A stretch of 43,942 nucleotides of DNA, taken from assembly GCA_017561145.1 (NCBI GenBank), contig JAFZDO010000011.1, forward strand, positions 1 to 43,942, written 5' to 3'. Of this stretch, positions 16,323-24,832 are shown in pieces. Under the pieces are notes generated by a model. The model searched no databases. It worked only from the letters and a program-made list of their open reading frames with translations, and was not told where the DNA came from. The first letter of the stretch is position 1. Every line of letters starts with the position of its first letter. The position numbers were made by a program, and so were the translations under genes. Origin of the DNA: Clostridia bacterium. GTDB lineage: Bacteria > Bacillota > Clostridia > Oscillospirales > CAG-382.

Positions 16323-16877
16323 ATGCTTATTGACATCACTTTAAAGGTAACTAAAAAAATTGCAAGCGATCCCGTTCACAGCAAGCCGTCGCTTATCGGT
16401 CATCTCGGCACCCATTTCGACGTGATGAACAAGGAATTTCCGCTTGAATATACCAAAAGAAAAGGGATTGTTTTTGACGTTTCGGGTGTTAAAGACCGCG
16501 ACATCGACGTTTCCGATATCAACCTTGATGACGTAAAGCAAAATATGTTCGTCGCATTTTACAGTGGTTACATCGAGCGTGTACCCTATGGCGAAAACGG
16601 TTATTTTTCAGACCATCCTCAGCTGTCATATAACCTTATCGAGTCATTGCTCGAAAAGGGTGTTTCGGTCATCGGCTTGGATTTTGCGGGTATTCGCCGC
16701 GGCAAGGAGCATACCCCAACCGACCGGTACTGCGCCGATAAGGGCACCTTTATTATCGAAAACCTTTGTAATCTCAAATCAATTCTTGAACTGTCAAAGG
16801 AATTTACCGCAAACGTGTATCCGATGAATTTCGTTGATATAACGGGGCTTCCCTGCCGAGTTATCGCTGAAATATAA
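16323..16877 (+). CDS. Cyclase-family (kynurenine-formamidase-like) metal hydrolase
   Basis: This 184-residue protein carries the metal-binding HLGTHFD (H27, H31, D33) of the cyclase family PF04199, and later LDFAGIRRGKEHTPTDRYC and the C-terminal VDITGLPCRV block. Family members hydrolyse amide, ester or lactone bonds (for example N-formylkynurenine), but the substrate here is open and no tryptophan genes are near. It is slightly shorter than the common 200-220 residues. RBS GAGGA lies 7 bases before the ATG. It is monocistronic and ends at a strong terminator. Confidence 0.82.
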   Translation: MLIDITLKVTKKIASDPVHSKPSLIGHLGTHFDVMNKEFPLEYTKRKGIVFDVSGVKDRDIDVSDINLDDVKQNMFVAFYSGYIERVPYGENGYFSDHPQLSYNLIESLLEKGVSVIGLDFAGIRRGKEHTPTDRYCADKGTFIIENLCNLKSILELSKEFTANVYPMNFVDITGLPCRVIAEI

Positions 16878-16880
16878 AGC

Positions 16881-16917
16881 AAAAGTGTACTTTCGCGTTT
16901 TGAAAGTACACTTTTTT
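16881..16917. terminator. Bidirectional terminator
   Basis: A 14-bp stem (AAAAGTGTACTTTC at 16881-16894 with 16902-16915) is flanked by A/T tracts between convergent genes. Its core resembles the terminator at 21185. Confidence 0.92.
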
Positions 16918-16920
16918 CGT

Positions 16921-18261
16921 TTAGTTTTTATAACCGGGATGAATGGTTACTCTTTCGCCGCCGAGGCTCGATTCAACGCCTTCGAAATCAACGTCGAAAT
17001 ATTCATCATACGGTGCGTTGGTAACGCCACGTCTGTCCTCGCTCATCGGTACGCGGTAAAGCGTGCCGTCGATCTCGCGGTAAAGATAGGTTTCGTGCCA
17101 AATAATATCGCTTATAAGCGTATCGCCGAAAATTGCAGTGCCGCCCTCGTTGCTTACCTGGTCGATAGCGTTAACGCGCTTGAATTCGGCATCCATACCC
17201 GTTCCGTGTCCGGGGGATGTGAATATAGGGCTTAGAAAGTCTTCGGGGTCCTTCCAGCCGTATTTTTCACGCATTGCAACCGATTCGGGAAGAGTCGAAA
17301 CCTCAAGCACCTCGATCTGAAGCTGCATTTTGCCCTCCTCGGGAACGTAAACGATCATACGGAGCTTATCGCCCGGGAGATAATAATATTCGGTATACTT
17401 CCAATGGTAGTTTGCAATACAGTTGTTTCCGTTTGCGGAAACGGCATATTCACCGCCGTGTGCGTCATAACCGCCAAGATCCTGATCCTTATCGGTGATA
17501 TATCGCCAGAAGGGACGGAAGGCGATACAACCGGTGCTTAAGGTGTTGGACTTGGTGTCGATCAACGCTTTCGAGAACGAAAGTCCGACGTCGGATTCGC
17601 TCAACGCATTACCGCCCATATAAACCGAGGGATTATCGAGATTTTTAACGTCGGGGTCTACCTTGAGCGATTCATCGAAATCGCCGCTGTAACGGCGTAT
17701 GGTCACGTCGGGCAAGGTTACCGTCGCTTCGATACCCACCCATTTATCCTTGGAGGAGACCGCCTTGTGATACCAAGCGCCGCCGAAAACGGCAGGAGCC
17801 TTGGGGTTTAATTTTTCGCCGTCGATCGCGCCTTCCCAAACAGGGGGAGCCGCAAGCACGTCTGTTTCGCGAACAGTGATCTTTTTAAATTTCGGGTCAG
17901 CTACGTTACCCGCGTTATCTGATAAAAAGTAGGTCACGGTATATTCTCCTGCAACAGACGGATCAAAGCCTCCGTCGTTTATTTGAATTTTATCTGTGAT
18001 AATGCCGTCGACCTTATCGTATCCCGTAACGTTTTGCATAAGGTCGTAATCATCGCCTTTATTGATGATGACCTCTTTCGCACCGGTAGGGATTCGGATC
18101 GAGGGCTTTTCGGTGTCGGGGACAGTGCTTTCTGCTTCGGAGGATAGGCTTTCGGTCGCTGCGTCAGAAGACTCGGGCGCAACCGAGGAGCTTTCGCCCC
18201 CGTCGGTACAAGCAGTGAGCAGAGCCGCAAGCACAAGCATAAACAGAACGAGCTTTTTCAT
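16921..18261 (-). CDS. Surface lipoprotein with an Ig-like (DUF5011-type) domain
   Basis: This 446-residue protein has a lipoprotein signal ending at C18 (LLTAC) and a Ser/Glu-rich spacer to about residue 50. The DUF5011-like Ig domain (about 55-130) has the typical GEYTVTYFLSDNAGNVADP strand pattern. A large beta-rich C-terminal domain of unknown type (about 140-446) follows, with many Trp/Tyr residues and VGIEATVTLPD and GGEYAVSANGNN segments. That domain could be lectin-like; I do not recognise it. It is the second gene of an operon, 17 bases after the similarly built lipoprotein at 18279. Both probably sit on the cell surface and may bind glycans or act together. Confidence 0.78.
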   Translation of the reverse strand: MKKLVLFMLVLAALLTACTDGGESSSVAPESSDAATESLSSEAESTVPDTEKPSIRIPTGAKEVIINKGDDYDLMQNVTGYDKVDGIITDKIQINDGGFDPSVAGEYTVTYFLSDNAGNVADPKFKKITVRETDVLAAPPVWEGAIDGEKLNPKAPAVFGGAWYHKAVSSKDKWVGIEATVTLPDVTIRRYSGDFDESLKVDPDVKNLDNPSVYMGGNALSESDVGLSFSKALIDTKSNTLSTGCIAFRPFWRYITDKDQDLGGYDAHGGEYAVSANGNNCIANYHWKYTEYYYLPGDKLRMIVYVPEEGKMQLQIEVLEVSTLPESVAMREKYGWKDPEDFLSPIFTSPGHGTGMDAEFKRVNAIDQVSNEGGTAIFGDTLISDIIWHETYLYREIDGTLYRVPMSEDRRGVTNAPYDEYFDVDFEGVESSLGGERVTIHPGYKN

Positions 18262-18278
18262 CGTTTATACCTCGAAGC

Positions 18279-19301
18279 TCAACCGAGCTTAACGATCGCA
18301 CCTGCGAGCGAAACGTCGCACTGGTCAAGGGTAACGGGACCGCCTGCATAGCCGGAGAAGAATATCTGCTTAACAAGCTCGGCACGGCAGACAGCGTCGC
18401 CGGGGTTGCCTACGAACATAATATAACCGCCGTCGGGAAGAAGCGATTTGATGTCGTTAACGATATTCTTGAACATACCGCCGCCGTTGGTCGCATCGAT
18501 AGAGTTAGTCCACGAAAGATCCGAATTTGTAAGGTTGCCCTCGGAATCGATCTGAACGTTTTCGCCAACCGCAAAGCGAGCCTGTACGAGATTATAATCC
18601 TTGTCGGTGATAAGGATTATACCGTTGGGGAAATAAGGCACCTGACCGTTGTTGGTGTGGTCCTTATAATATTCGTTATATTGGTTAAGGAAGAAATCCT
18701 TGTCCATTACCTGAACCTTATCGGCAGTACGGAACTTGGTACCCGCAGGGGTGTAGGAAAGAGCCTCTGCTTCGTTCTTAATGTAAGGGATCTTGCCGCC
18801 CAAGACGATCTCCTTTTGGGTAGACATCGCCTTAACGGTGATCTCAACGGTAACGGTTGCGGTGTTGCCTGCCTCGTCCTTCGCTTCGATGGTAACGGTG
18901 TAGGTACCTGCAACGTCAGCCTTATAACCGCCGTCGTCGGAAATTGCAACAACGATATCTGCATCTGCCGTAACGTTATCGCGTACGGTAAGACCGCTTA
19001 AAATATCAATTTCTTCGCCCGCATTATGGGTAATGGCTTCTAATTTGCCGTTGTCTGCATCAACGAATGCAGGGGGGATCTTGTCGCTTTCATCCTTGCT
19101 TTCTTCAGCGCTTGCTTCCTTGCTTTCTTCAGCCGATGCTTCGACACTTGCATCGCCAGATACGCTGTCGGATGTAGCTTCGATTTTCGATTCAGCACCT
19201 TCGGATATAGCACCCGAATCGGTTTCGGTAGTGTCTCCGCACGCTACTGCGAAAACGAGTGTGGAAAGTATCAAGAGAACTGCTATGATTTGCTTTAACA
19301 T
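18279..19301 (-). CDS. Surface lipoprotein with an Ig-like (DUF5011/HYR-type) domain
   Basis: This 340-residue protein has a lipoprotein signal ending at C21 (FAVAC) and an acidic Ser/Ala/Glu spacer with the imperfect repeat EASAEESK (residues about 54-70). An Ig-like domain follows (about 75-155; GTYTVTIEAKDEAGNTATVTVE). The C-terminal domain of about 180 residues has IILITDKDYNLVQARFAVG and GGYIMFVGNPGD, and no family I can name. It is the first gene of the two-lipoprotein operon, with its own promoter. RBS AGGAGG is upstream of the ATG. Confidence 0.78.
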   Translation of the reverse strand: MLKQIIAVLLILSTLVFAVACGDTTETDSGAISEGAESKIEATSDSVSGDASVEASAEESKEASAEESKDESDKIPPAFVDADNGKLEAITHNAGEEIDILSGLTVRDNVTADADIVVAISDDGGYKADVAGTYTVTIEAKDEAGNTATVTVEITVKAMSTQKEIVLGGKIPYIKNEAEALSYTPAGTKFRTADKVQVMDKDFFLNQYNEYYKDHTNNGQVPYFPNGIILITDKDYNLVQARFAVGENVQIDSEGNLTNSDLSWTNSIDATNGGGMFKNIVNDIKSLLPDGGYIMFVGNPGDAVCRAELVKQIFFSGYAGGPVTLDQCDVSLAGAIVKLG

Positions 19302-19334
19302 AATATTTCCTCCTAATTATATCTGATTGGTTAC

Positions 19335-19363
19335 ATTATATCATATAAATAATAACATTACAA
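19335..19363 (-). promoter_or_regulatory. Promoter of the two-lipoprotein operon
   Basis: Minus strand: TTGTAA (19358-19363), a 17-base spacer ending in ATGA, TATAAT (19335-19340). Confidence 0.75.
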
Positions 19364-19424
19364 GATGATTATTCTCGTTTTGCACACCATTACAAATAGT
19401 TTTGAAAATTATTTCATTTAGGTA

Positions 19425-19453
19425 TTGAAATTAGTTGTAAGATGATGTATAAT
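19425..19453 (+). promoter_or_regulatory. Promoter of the acyl-CoA synthetase gene
   Basis: TTGAAA (19425-19430), a 17-base spacer, TATAAT (19448-19453). The -10 overlaps upstream in-frame ATGs, which excludes them as starts. Confidence 0.8.
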
Positions 19454-19483
19454 AGCCTCATTCGATCTATAAGGGGTATTTCA

Positions 19484-21178
19484 ATGACTGTTTACGAAGA
19501 ATTTCTTACGAAAAAGCATAAAACGCGTCCCGTTTACGATTTCCGCGAGCTTGTTTATGAAAGCGAAAAGGATTTTCAAGGTCTTCCCGCATTCGTCTTG
19601 CGCGAAAGAACGGTAACCTATTCGGATTTTGCAAACGACTACCGTGCGCTTTGCACCTATCTTTTGTCGCACGGTTATGGCGGAAAGCGCATCGCGGTAA
19701 TCGGCGCTAACAGCTATAATTGGATACTTTCCTATCTCGCCACCGCAACCGTCGGTGTTGCGGTGCCTATAGATAAAGAGCTTGACGCCGCCGATGTGGT
19801 CGGCTTTATGAATGCCGCAGAATGCTCGGCAGTCTTTGGCGACAGCGCGATTCTCGCAAAGCTCGAGACCGATGATGCGGTTGCCAAATTCACCATCGCC
19901 GAAAGCAAAAAATGCTCCGAATCCTTTGAAACGATCGAATCTGCCTTAACGGAAGGCGCACTTGCATATAAAAACGGCAATTACTCTATCGACACAATGG
20001 AAATAAACGCCGAGGAAATGAGCATTCTCATCTTTACCTCCGGCACTACCGGAAATTCAAAAGGCGTTTGCCTTTCTCAAAAGAACATTTGCGCGAATAT
20101 CAACCAGACGTCAACGATGGTCAAGATCGATCCCACCCTCCACTCGCTTTCGGTCCTTCCGCTTCACCACACCTATGAAACTACGCTCGGACATCTTTTG
20201 CTTCTTTCGGGCGGTTCCTGCATTTCCTATGCGGACGGCTTGCGTCAGGTTGCAAAAAACATCAACGAATATCAACCCAGTGTCCTTATCGTCGTTCCCC
20301 TGCTCTTGGACTTTATTCTTAAAAGGATCGATGCTTCTATCCGCGAATCGCTCCCCAAATTCCTCCTTCCCGAGGAGGGCGCGACCTTGAAGCAGGTGCT
20401 CAGAAAGCTCCCTGCGCCCTTAAGATTCGTTGTAAAACGCAAGGTCAAAAAGTCCTTGGGCGGAAAATTACGTCTTCTTATCGTCGGTGCGGCACCTATA
20501 AAGCCCGAAACCATCGAGTCCTTCTGCGAGCTCGGCATTACCACCTATCAAGGCTACGGTCTTACCGAAACCTCACCGCTCGTTGCGGGCAATAACGATT
20601 TCTTTATGAATCCTGCCGCCGTCGGTCTTCCCATCCACGGCGTTGAAATAAAGATCGAAAACCCGAACGATGAAGGCATCGGAGAGGTGATCGTTCGCGG
20701 CGACAACGTTATGCTCGGCTATTATAACGATCCCGAGGAAACCGAACGCGTTATGCGCGGCGGTTATTTCCACACAGGAGACCTCGGCAGATTCGACGAG
20801 GACGGCTTCCTTTATATCACCGGCAGATGCAAAAACGTTATCGTTGCACAAAACGGCAAGAACATCTACCCCGAGGAGCTTGAAAACCGTCTTACCGAGG
20901 AGACTTTCGTCGAAGAAGCGCTTGTTCTCGGCGTATCCAACGCAAAGGGCGGCGAAGCAGTAAAGGCAAAGATATTCCCCTGTATCGAAAAGATCAAGGA
21001 GCTTTACGGCAAGATACCGAGCGAGGACGAGATCAAAAAAGAGATCGCTTCGGTCGTTGCGAGGATCAACGAAAAGCTTCCGACCTACAAAAAGATCATT
21101 ATTACCGAGATCGTCAGCGAGGCTTTTGAAAAAACCACCACGAAAAAGATCAAACGGTTCGGCAAAAACGTTATATAA
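19484..21178 (+). CDS. Long-chain fatty acid--CoA ligase (AMP-forming)
   Basis: This 564-residue ANL-superfamily enzyme activates a fatty acid to acyl-AMP and then acyl-CoA. The AMP-binding motif is IFTSGTTGNSKG, followed by GYGLTETSPL, YFHTGDLGRFDEDGFLYITG with the GRCKNVI hinge, and a C-terminal TTKKIKR lysine region. I chose the ATG at 19484 because AAGGGG lies 7 bases upstream and the promoter -10 covers the earlier ATGs. It is cytoplasmic or membrane-associated and monocistronic. It is the most canonical of three adenylating enzymes in the window; the other two are in the operon at 29-37 kb. It could use fatty acids from phospholipid turnover or the host. Confidence 0.9.
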   Translation: MTVYEEFLTKKHKTRPVYDFRELVYESEKDFQGLPAFVLRERTVTYSDFANDYRALCTYLLSHGYGGKRIAVIGANSYNWILSYLATATVGVAVPIDKELDAADVVGFMNAAECSAVFGDSAILAKLETDDAVAKFTIAESKKCSESFETIESALTEGALAYKNGNYSIDTMEINAEEMSILIFTSGTTGNSKGVCLSQKNICANINQTSTMVKIDPTLHSLSVLPLHHTYETTLGHLLLLSGGSCISYADGLRQVAKNINEYQPSVLIVVPLLLDFILKRIDASIRESLPKFLLPEEGATLKQVLRKLPAPLRFVVKRKVKKSLGGKLRLLIVGAAPIKPETIESFCELGITTYQGYGLTETSPLVAGNNDFFMNPAAVGLPIHGVEIKIENPNDEGIGEVIVRGDNVMLGYYNDPEETERVMRGGYFHTGDLGRFDEDGFLYITGRCKNVIVAQNGKNIYPEELENRLTEETFVEEALVLGVSNAKGGEAVKAKIFPCIEKIKELYGKIPSEDEIKKEIASVVARINEKLPTYKKIIITEIVSEAFEKTTTKKIKRFGKNVI

Positions 21179-21184
21179 CAAAGA

Positions 21185-21223
21185 AAAGAGTACTTTCGCA
21201 AAACGAAAGTACTCTTTGTTTTT
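21185..21223. terminator. Bidirectional terminator
   Basis: AAAGAGTACTTTCG (21185-21198) pairs perfectly with CGAAAGTACTCTTT (21204-21217). It lies between the convergent acyl-CoA ligase and FAD-protein genes. Confidence 0.92.
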
Positions 21224-21239
21224 AAAGTGAATAACGGTT

Positions 21240-22604
21240 TTAACGAGCGATGCTTCTTGCAACGTAAACGCCGCTTGCGGATGCGTGCGAGAGCGAGTGC
21301 GTGATACCGCTGCCGTCGCCGATGATGTAAAGTCCCTTATGCTTGGTTTCGAGGTTTTCGTTAACCTCGACCTCCATATTATAGAACTTGACCTCAACGC
21401 CGTAAAGCAGAGTATCATCGTTTGCGGTACCGGGAGCAACCTTATCGAGTGCATAAAGCATTTCGATAATACCGTCGAGAATACGCTTTGGAAGCACAAG
21501 GCTAAGATCACCCGGAGTCGCATTGAGCGTGGGCGTGATAAACGCCTCCTCGATACGCTTGTGATTAGAGCGCTGACCGCGTATAAGATCGCCGAATCTT
21601 TGAACTATAACACCGCCGCCGAGCATATTGGAAAGACGTGCAATGCTTTCACCGTAGCCGTTCGAATCCTTAAACGGCTCCGAAAAGTGCTTTGCAACCA
21701 AAAGTGCAAAGTTGGTGTTATTCGTCTGCTTTGCGGGATCTTCATAGCTGTGACCGTTAACGGTAATAATACCGTTGGTATTTTCGGTAACGACCGCACC
21801 CTTGGGATTCATACAGAAGGTCCTTACCCTGTCGCCGTATTTTTCGGTACGGTACATTATCTTACTTTCATAAAGCTCGTCGGTGATATGAGCGAAGACC
21901 TCTGCAGGAAGCTCAACACGGACGCCGATATCAACACGGTTCGAGTTGGTGGTGATATCGAGCTCCTTGCAGACGTTCTCCATCCATTTGCTTCCGCTTC
22001 TTCCGACCGAAATTATGCAGTCCTTACAAGTGAATTCATCCTTATCGCAAACAACGCGGTATCCGTTTCCGTCAAGCGAAACCGTTCTTACGGGTGTGTT
22101 AAAGAAGAATTCAACCTTTTCCTTAAGATACGCATAAAGATTTTCAAGCACGATATAGTTGATATCTGTGCCCAAATGTCTTACCGAAGCATCCAAAAGA
22201 TGCAGATCGTGCTGAATACAGGTTGTTTTAAAACGGCTTCCTGCGGTGGTATAAAGCTTTGTGCCCTCTCCGCCGTAGCGAAGATTAATCTCGTCGATGT
22301 AGTACATCAGATCGAGCGCCTGCTTTTTGCCGATATACTCGTAAAGAGTACCGCCGAAATCGTTCGTGATGTTATATTTGCCGTCGGAGAATGCGCCTGC
22401 ACCGCCGAATCCGCTCATTATCGAGCAGCTTTTACAGCTGATACAGCTTTTGATCTTTTCCCCGTCGATAGGACAGCGTCTTTTGCTCAATTCGTTGCCG
22501 GCCTCAAACACCGCAACCTTAAGCGACGGATCGCGCTGCATAAGCTCGTAAGCGGCGAAAATACCGCCGGGACCCGCACCTATGATTATTACGTCGTAAT
22601 TCAT
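21240..22604 (-). CDS. FAD-dependent dehydrogenase of the COG2509 type
   Basis: This 454-residue flavoprotein begins with a Rossmann FAD motif IIIGAGPGGIFAAYEL. It then has the cysteine group CPIDGEKIKSCISCKSC (six residues after a KRR), GFGGAGAFSDGK, and a C-terminal FAD-contact YIIGDGSGITHSLSHASASG. These features mark the uncharacterised COG2509 family, related to GidA/HI0933-like proteins. The clustered cysteines may bind metal or iron-sulfur, but this is untested. It is the last gene of the uracil operon, 18 bases after upp, with RBS AAGGTAGA. No link to pyrimidines is known to me, so co-transcription may be incidental. Confidence 0.85.
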   Translation of the reverse strand: MNYDVIIIGAGPGGIFAAYELMQRDPSLKVAVFEAGNELSKRRCPIDGEKIKSCISCKSCSIMSGFGGAGAFSDGKYNITNDFGGTLYEYIGKKQALDLMYYIDEINLRYGGEGTKLYTTAGSRFKTTCIQHDLHLLDASVRHLGTDINYIVLENLYAYLKEKVEFFFNTPVRTVSLDGNGYRVVCDKDEFTCKDCIISVGRSGSKWMENVCKELDITTNSNRVDIGVRVELPAEVFAHITDELYESKIMYRTEKYGDRVRTFCMNPKGAVVTENTNGIITVNGHSYEDPAKQTNNTNFALLVAKHFSEPFKDSNGYGESIARLSNMLGGGVIVQRFGDLIRGQRSNHKRIEEAFITPTLNATPGDLSLVLPKRILDGIIEMLYALDKVAPGTANDDTLLYGVEVKFYNMEVEVNENLETKHKGLYIIGDGSGITHSLSHASASGVYVARSIAR

Positions 22605-22622
22605 TAAAAATCTACCTTAAAA

Positions 22623-23264
22623 TTATTTTGTACCAAAAAGTCTGTCGCCCGCATCGCCGAGACCGGGAAGGATATATCCGTGCTCGTTAAGGCAGCGATC
22701 GAGAGTGGAAACGAAGATGTGTACGTCGGGATGTGCCTCCGCAACGCGCGAAACACCCTCGGGTGCGCCGATAACAGCCATAAACTTAATGTTCTTGCAA
22801 CCGCGTTGCTTAAGCTTTTCGATAGCATCACAGGCACTTCCGCCCGTTGCAAGCATAGGGTCGACCACAAGCACAAGCTTTTCCTCGATTCCCTTGGGAA
22901 GCTTGCAATAGTATTCCATAGGCTCAAGCGTTTCTTCGTCGCGGTAAAGGCCGATATGGCCTACTCTTGCCGACGGGAAAAGCACGTGGATACCGTTTAC
23001 CATACCCAAGCCTGCACGGAGAATGGGAACGATAACGATAGCGTTATCCTTTACCATCTGCTGAGTGCAAAGCTCAAGCGGAGTCTGAACCTCTACGTCA
23101 ACCGTGGGAACGCCCTCACGAAGACATTCAAAGGTCATAAGTGTGGTGATCTCCTCGATAAGCTCGCGAAATTCCTTCATGCTGGTATTTTCGTTACGAA
23201 GTATCGCAATCTTATGATTTATCAGGGGGTGATTGAATATTGTAACGTTATTAAAATCTTTCAT
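22623..23264 (-). CDS. upp: Uracil phosphoribosyltransferase
   Basis: This 213-residue enzyme converts uracil and PRPP to UMP. The PRPP-binding loop VVDPMLATGGSA is at 133-144, and the uracil-site segment HGYILPGLGDAGDRLFG closes the C-terminus. Length and motifs are standard. It starts 6 bases after the uracil permease gene, so uptake and salvage are co-expressed. Confidence 0.97.
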   Translation of the reverse strand: MKDFNNVTIFNHPLINHKIAILRNENTSMKEFRELIEEITTLMTFECLREGVPTVDVEVQTPLELCTQQMVKDNAIVIVPILRAGLGMVNGIHVLFPSARVGHIGLYRDEETLEPMEYYCKLPKGIEEKLVLVVDPMLATGGSACDAIEKLKQRGCKNIKFMAVIGAPEGVSRVAEAHPDVHIFVSTLDRCLNEHGYILPGLGDAGDRLFGTK

Positions 23265-23270
23265 CGTTAA

Positions 23271-24650
23271 TTAGTCCTTTTTTCTGTGGAGAAGCGCATT
23301 TACTACGATACCGAGGATAAGTGCGCATGCAACGGTGGTGATGTAAACCTCACCGATGTTCATTGCCATACCGCCTATACCGGGGATAAGAATAGCCGAA
23401 ACGGTGAAGAGGTTAGCGTTATCGTTAAGGTCGACCTTTTGGATCATCTTAAGACCCGAAACAGCGATAAAGCCGTAAAGAGTGATACAAACGCCGCCCA
23501 TTACGCAACCGGGAATAGAATCGAGGAATGCAACGAACGGAGAAACGAATGCGATAAGCATTGCGATAATTGCGGTGGTGGTGATAGTAGCAACAGATGC
23601 GTTTCTTGTGATAGCAACACAGCCAACCGATTCGCCGTAGGTGGTGTTGGGGCATCCGCCGAAGATCGCGCCTGCGATAGAGCCTACGCCGTCGCCGAGA
23701 AGGGTTCTCGAAAGGCCGGGATCCTTAAGAAGGTCGCGGTCGATGATGCTCGAAAGGTTCTTATGGTCCGCAAGGTGCTCTGCGAATACGACCAATGCAA
23801 CGGGAACGTACGCAACCGCAACGGTAGCGATGTAAGAGCCGTCGAGATCCTTAAAGCCGTCGATCGCTTCGATAAAGGTAAAGTCGGGAACTGCAAAGAA
23901 GGTAGCAAGACCAACGCCGCCCTCGGTAAGTGCCGCAAAGGGAGCGAAGTCGATGATCTTCAAAGCGTCATTTTCGGTAGCATAGCCGATACCCGTAAAG
24001 ATAAGGCCTACAGCGTAGCCTGCTGCGATACCGATAATAAAGGGGATGAGCTTGGCCATTTTCTTGCCGTAAGTAGAGCAAAGGACAACAACAAAGAAGG
24101 TAACGAGCGCACAAACCACAGATACCCACAAAGCGGTATCCATTACGTAGTAAGAATTGGTACCGAAGCTTTCCTTGGGGCCGTAGGAAAATACGTCGCT
24201 TATAGCTGCGCCTGCAAGCGAAAGTCCGATAAGTGCAACGGTCGGGCCGATAACTACTGCGGGCATGATCTTGTCGATCCAGTTTGTTCCGACAAGCTTA
24301 ACGATCAATGCAATGATAACGTAAATAAGTCCTGCGAAAACCGCACCGAGGATAATACCGAGAAAACCGAGTGCCGCGGAAGCCGCACCTGCAAAAGCCG
24401 CGCTCATCGAGCCGATAAACGCAAAGGACGAGCCAAGGAAAACGGGGCTGCGGAATTTTGTGAAGAGCTGATAAACGATCGTGCCCACACCTGCGCCGAA
24501 CAGTGCCGCAGAAGAGGACATACCGTTACCTACTATTACAGGTACAACGATAGTTGCCGCCATAATTGCAAGCAATTGCTGCAACGCGAAAATGATCATT
24601 TTACCGAATTTCGGTCTGTCGTGGATGTCGTAAACGAGTTTCTTTTCCAT
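23271..24650 (-). CDS. uraA: Uracil permease (NCS2/nucleobase:cation symporter-2 family)
   Basis: This 459-residue membrane transporter with about 14 hydrophobic spans fits the UraA fold. It has VVPVIVGNGMSSSAALFGAG near the N-terminus, the family FGGCPNTTYGESVGCVAITR motif (the N-T-T-Y-G-E substrate-site segment), and VFAEHLADHKNLSSII. It imports uracil. The ATG at 24650 follows GGAGG by 5 bases; an earlier in-frame ATG includes that RBS, and the longest possible start lies inside the promoter. It leads the operon with upp and the COG2509 gene. The leader of about 55 bases is AT-rich with a weak AT-only hairpin; I see no clear PyrR or attenuator structure. Confidence 0.93.
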   Translation of the reverse strand: MEKKLVYDIHDRPKFGKMIIFALQQLLAIMAATIVVPVIVGNGMSSSAALFGAGVGTIVYQLFTKFRSPVFLGSSFAFIGSMSAAFAGAASAALGFLGIILGAVFAGLIYVIIALIVKLVGTNWIDKIMPAVVIGPTVALIGLSLAGAAISDVFSYGPKESFGTNSYYVMDTALWVSVVCALVTFFVVVLCSTYGKKMAKLIPFIIGIAAGYAVGLIFTGIGYATENDALKIIDFAPFAALTEGGVGLATFFAVPDFTFIEAIDGFKDLDGSYIATVAVAYVPVALVVFAEHLADHKNLSSIIDRDLLKDPGLSRTLLGDGVGSIAGAIFGGCPNTTYGESVGCVAITRNASVATITTTAIIAMLIAFVSPFVAFLDSIPGCVMGGVCITLYGFIAVSGLKMIQKVDLNDNANLFTVSAILIPGIGGMAMNIGEVYITTVACALILGIVVNALLHRKKD

Positions 24651-24711
24651 TTTTTCCTCCATAAGACATATTGTTTTGTTAAGAAATTTTTGTTTTTTCT
24701 TATTACAAGAT

Positions 24712-24740
24712 ATTGTATCACACCTTTTAACAAATTTCAA
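24712..24740 (-). promoter_or_regulatory. Promoter of the uraA-upp operon
   Basis: Minus strand: TTGAAA (24735-24740), a 17-base spacer ending in TGTGA, TACAAT (24712-24717). Confidence 0.8.
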
Positions 24741-24767
24741 ACATTTTTCAAAATTTTTCTACAATCT

Positions 24768-24796
24768 TTGACATTTTTGTGCATTTGTGCTATAAT
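24768..24796 (+). promoter_or_regulatory. Consensus promoter of the membrane protein/PP2C operon
   Basis: TTGACA (24768-24773), a 17-base spacer ending in TGTGC, TATAAT (24791-24796). Confidence 0.9.
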
Positions 24797-24832
24797 GACC
24801 AAAAAGCAAGAATTTTCATATCGGAGAACAAA

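Noticed and set aside
24679-24701. Attenuator or PyrR-binding structure in the uraA leader
   Set aside because: The only visible stem (TAAGAAA/TTTCTTA) is AT-only and weak, and I see no conserved PyrR-binding loop.
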